DNA of 5,369 nt from Oryzihumus sp036391795 (lineage in GTDB: Bacteria; Actinomycetota; Actinomycetes; Actinomycetales; Dermatophilaceae). Location: the NCBI RefSeq assembly GCF_036391795.1, contig NZ_DASVZH010000133.1, forward strand, positions 1 to 5,369, written 5' to 3'. The notes under the pieces were generated by a model. That model worked only from the letters and a program-made list of their open reading frames with translations. It was not told the DNA's origin and searched no databases. Numbering within the stretch: the stretch's first letter is position 1; each line of letters begins with the position of its first letter. This document shows positions 5,349 to 5,369 of this stretch, in pieces. Both the position numbers and the translations under genes were made by a program.

Positions 5349-5369
5349 CACGCCCCCACAGCACCGCGG

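Noticed and set aside
3426..5351. A 641-codon open frame on the minus strand opposite the dehydrogenase
   Set aside because: Its translation is a low-complexity Asp/Glu/His/Val/Arg-rich string without recognisable domains. It mirrors a plus-strand gene with clear catalytic motifs, so it is a by-product of GC-rich third positions.
5349..5369. Tail after the dehydrogenase stop
   Set aside because: Only 21 nt remain, with no inverted repeat or start signal that can be judged; a terminator may lie beyond the window.

Overview
The window looks like chromosome from a high-GC actinobacterium. Third codon positions are almost all G or C, long spurious open frames lie opposite every real gene, and a complete NucS/EndoMS mismatch endonuclease is present. 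NucS is typical of Actinomycetota and archaea. Some features would suit Intrasporangiaceae-like Micrococcales, but that is only a guess. I see no mobile elements, CRISPR arrays, tRNA or rRNA genes.

Layout, left to right. (1) Positions 1-1858 hold the two permease genes of a CUT1-type (sugar) ABC importer, on the plus strand and overlapping by 4 bases (ATGA). A perfect 32-bp palindrome at 9-40 precedes them. It is best explained as an intercistronic hairpin after an upstream gene outside the window, probably the substrate-binding protein. No ATPase gene is in view. (2) Positions 1883-3453 hold two minus-strand genes: a DMT/EamA-like membrane protein (2590-3453) and, 11 nt downstream of it, nucS (1883-2578). 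nucS converges on the permease operon with a 24-nt gap. (3) Positions 3454-3572 are a 119-nt divergent promoter region with a perfect 8-bp dyad and short GC-rich repeats. (4) Positions 3573-5348 encode a 591-residue double 3-hydroxyacyl-CoA dehydrogenase, built from two complete Rossmann plus catalytic units fused head to tail.

Functionally there are three themes: carbohydrate uptake, mutation avoidance by non-canonical mismatch repair, and oxidation or reduction of 3-hydroxyacyl-CoA (fatty-acid, butyrate or polyhydroxybutyrate metabolism). Nothing in the sequence ties them into one pathway.

Three observations deserve most attention. First, the two dehydrogenase halves keep every catalytic residue, but their cofactor pockets differ: the first has an NAD-type signature and the second an NADP-type signature. 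Second, nucS and the dehydrogenase gene share nearly the same sequence just before their start codons. Neither has a Shine-Dalgarno sequence, and both have a -10-like hexamer placed for leaderless transcription. For nucS this hexamer overlaps the stop codon of the preceding gene. Third, the long perfect palindrome at the left edge affects which start codon is right for the first permease. I did not find a wholly new multi-gene system.
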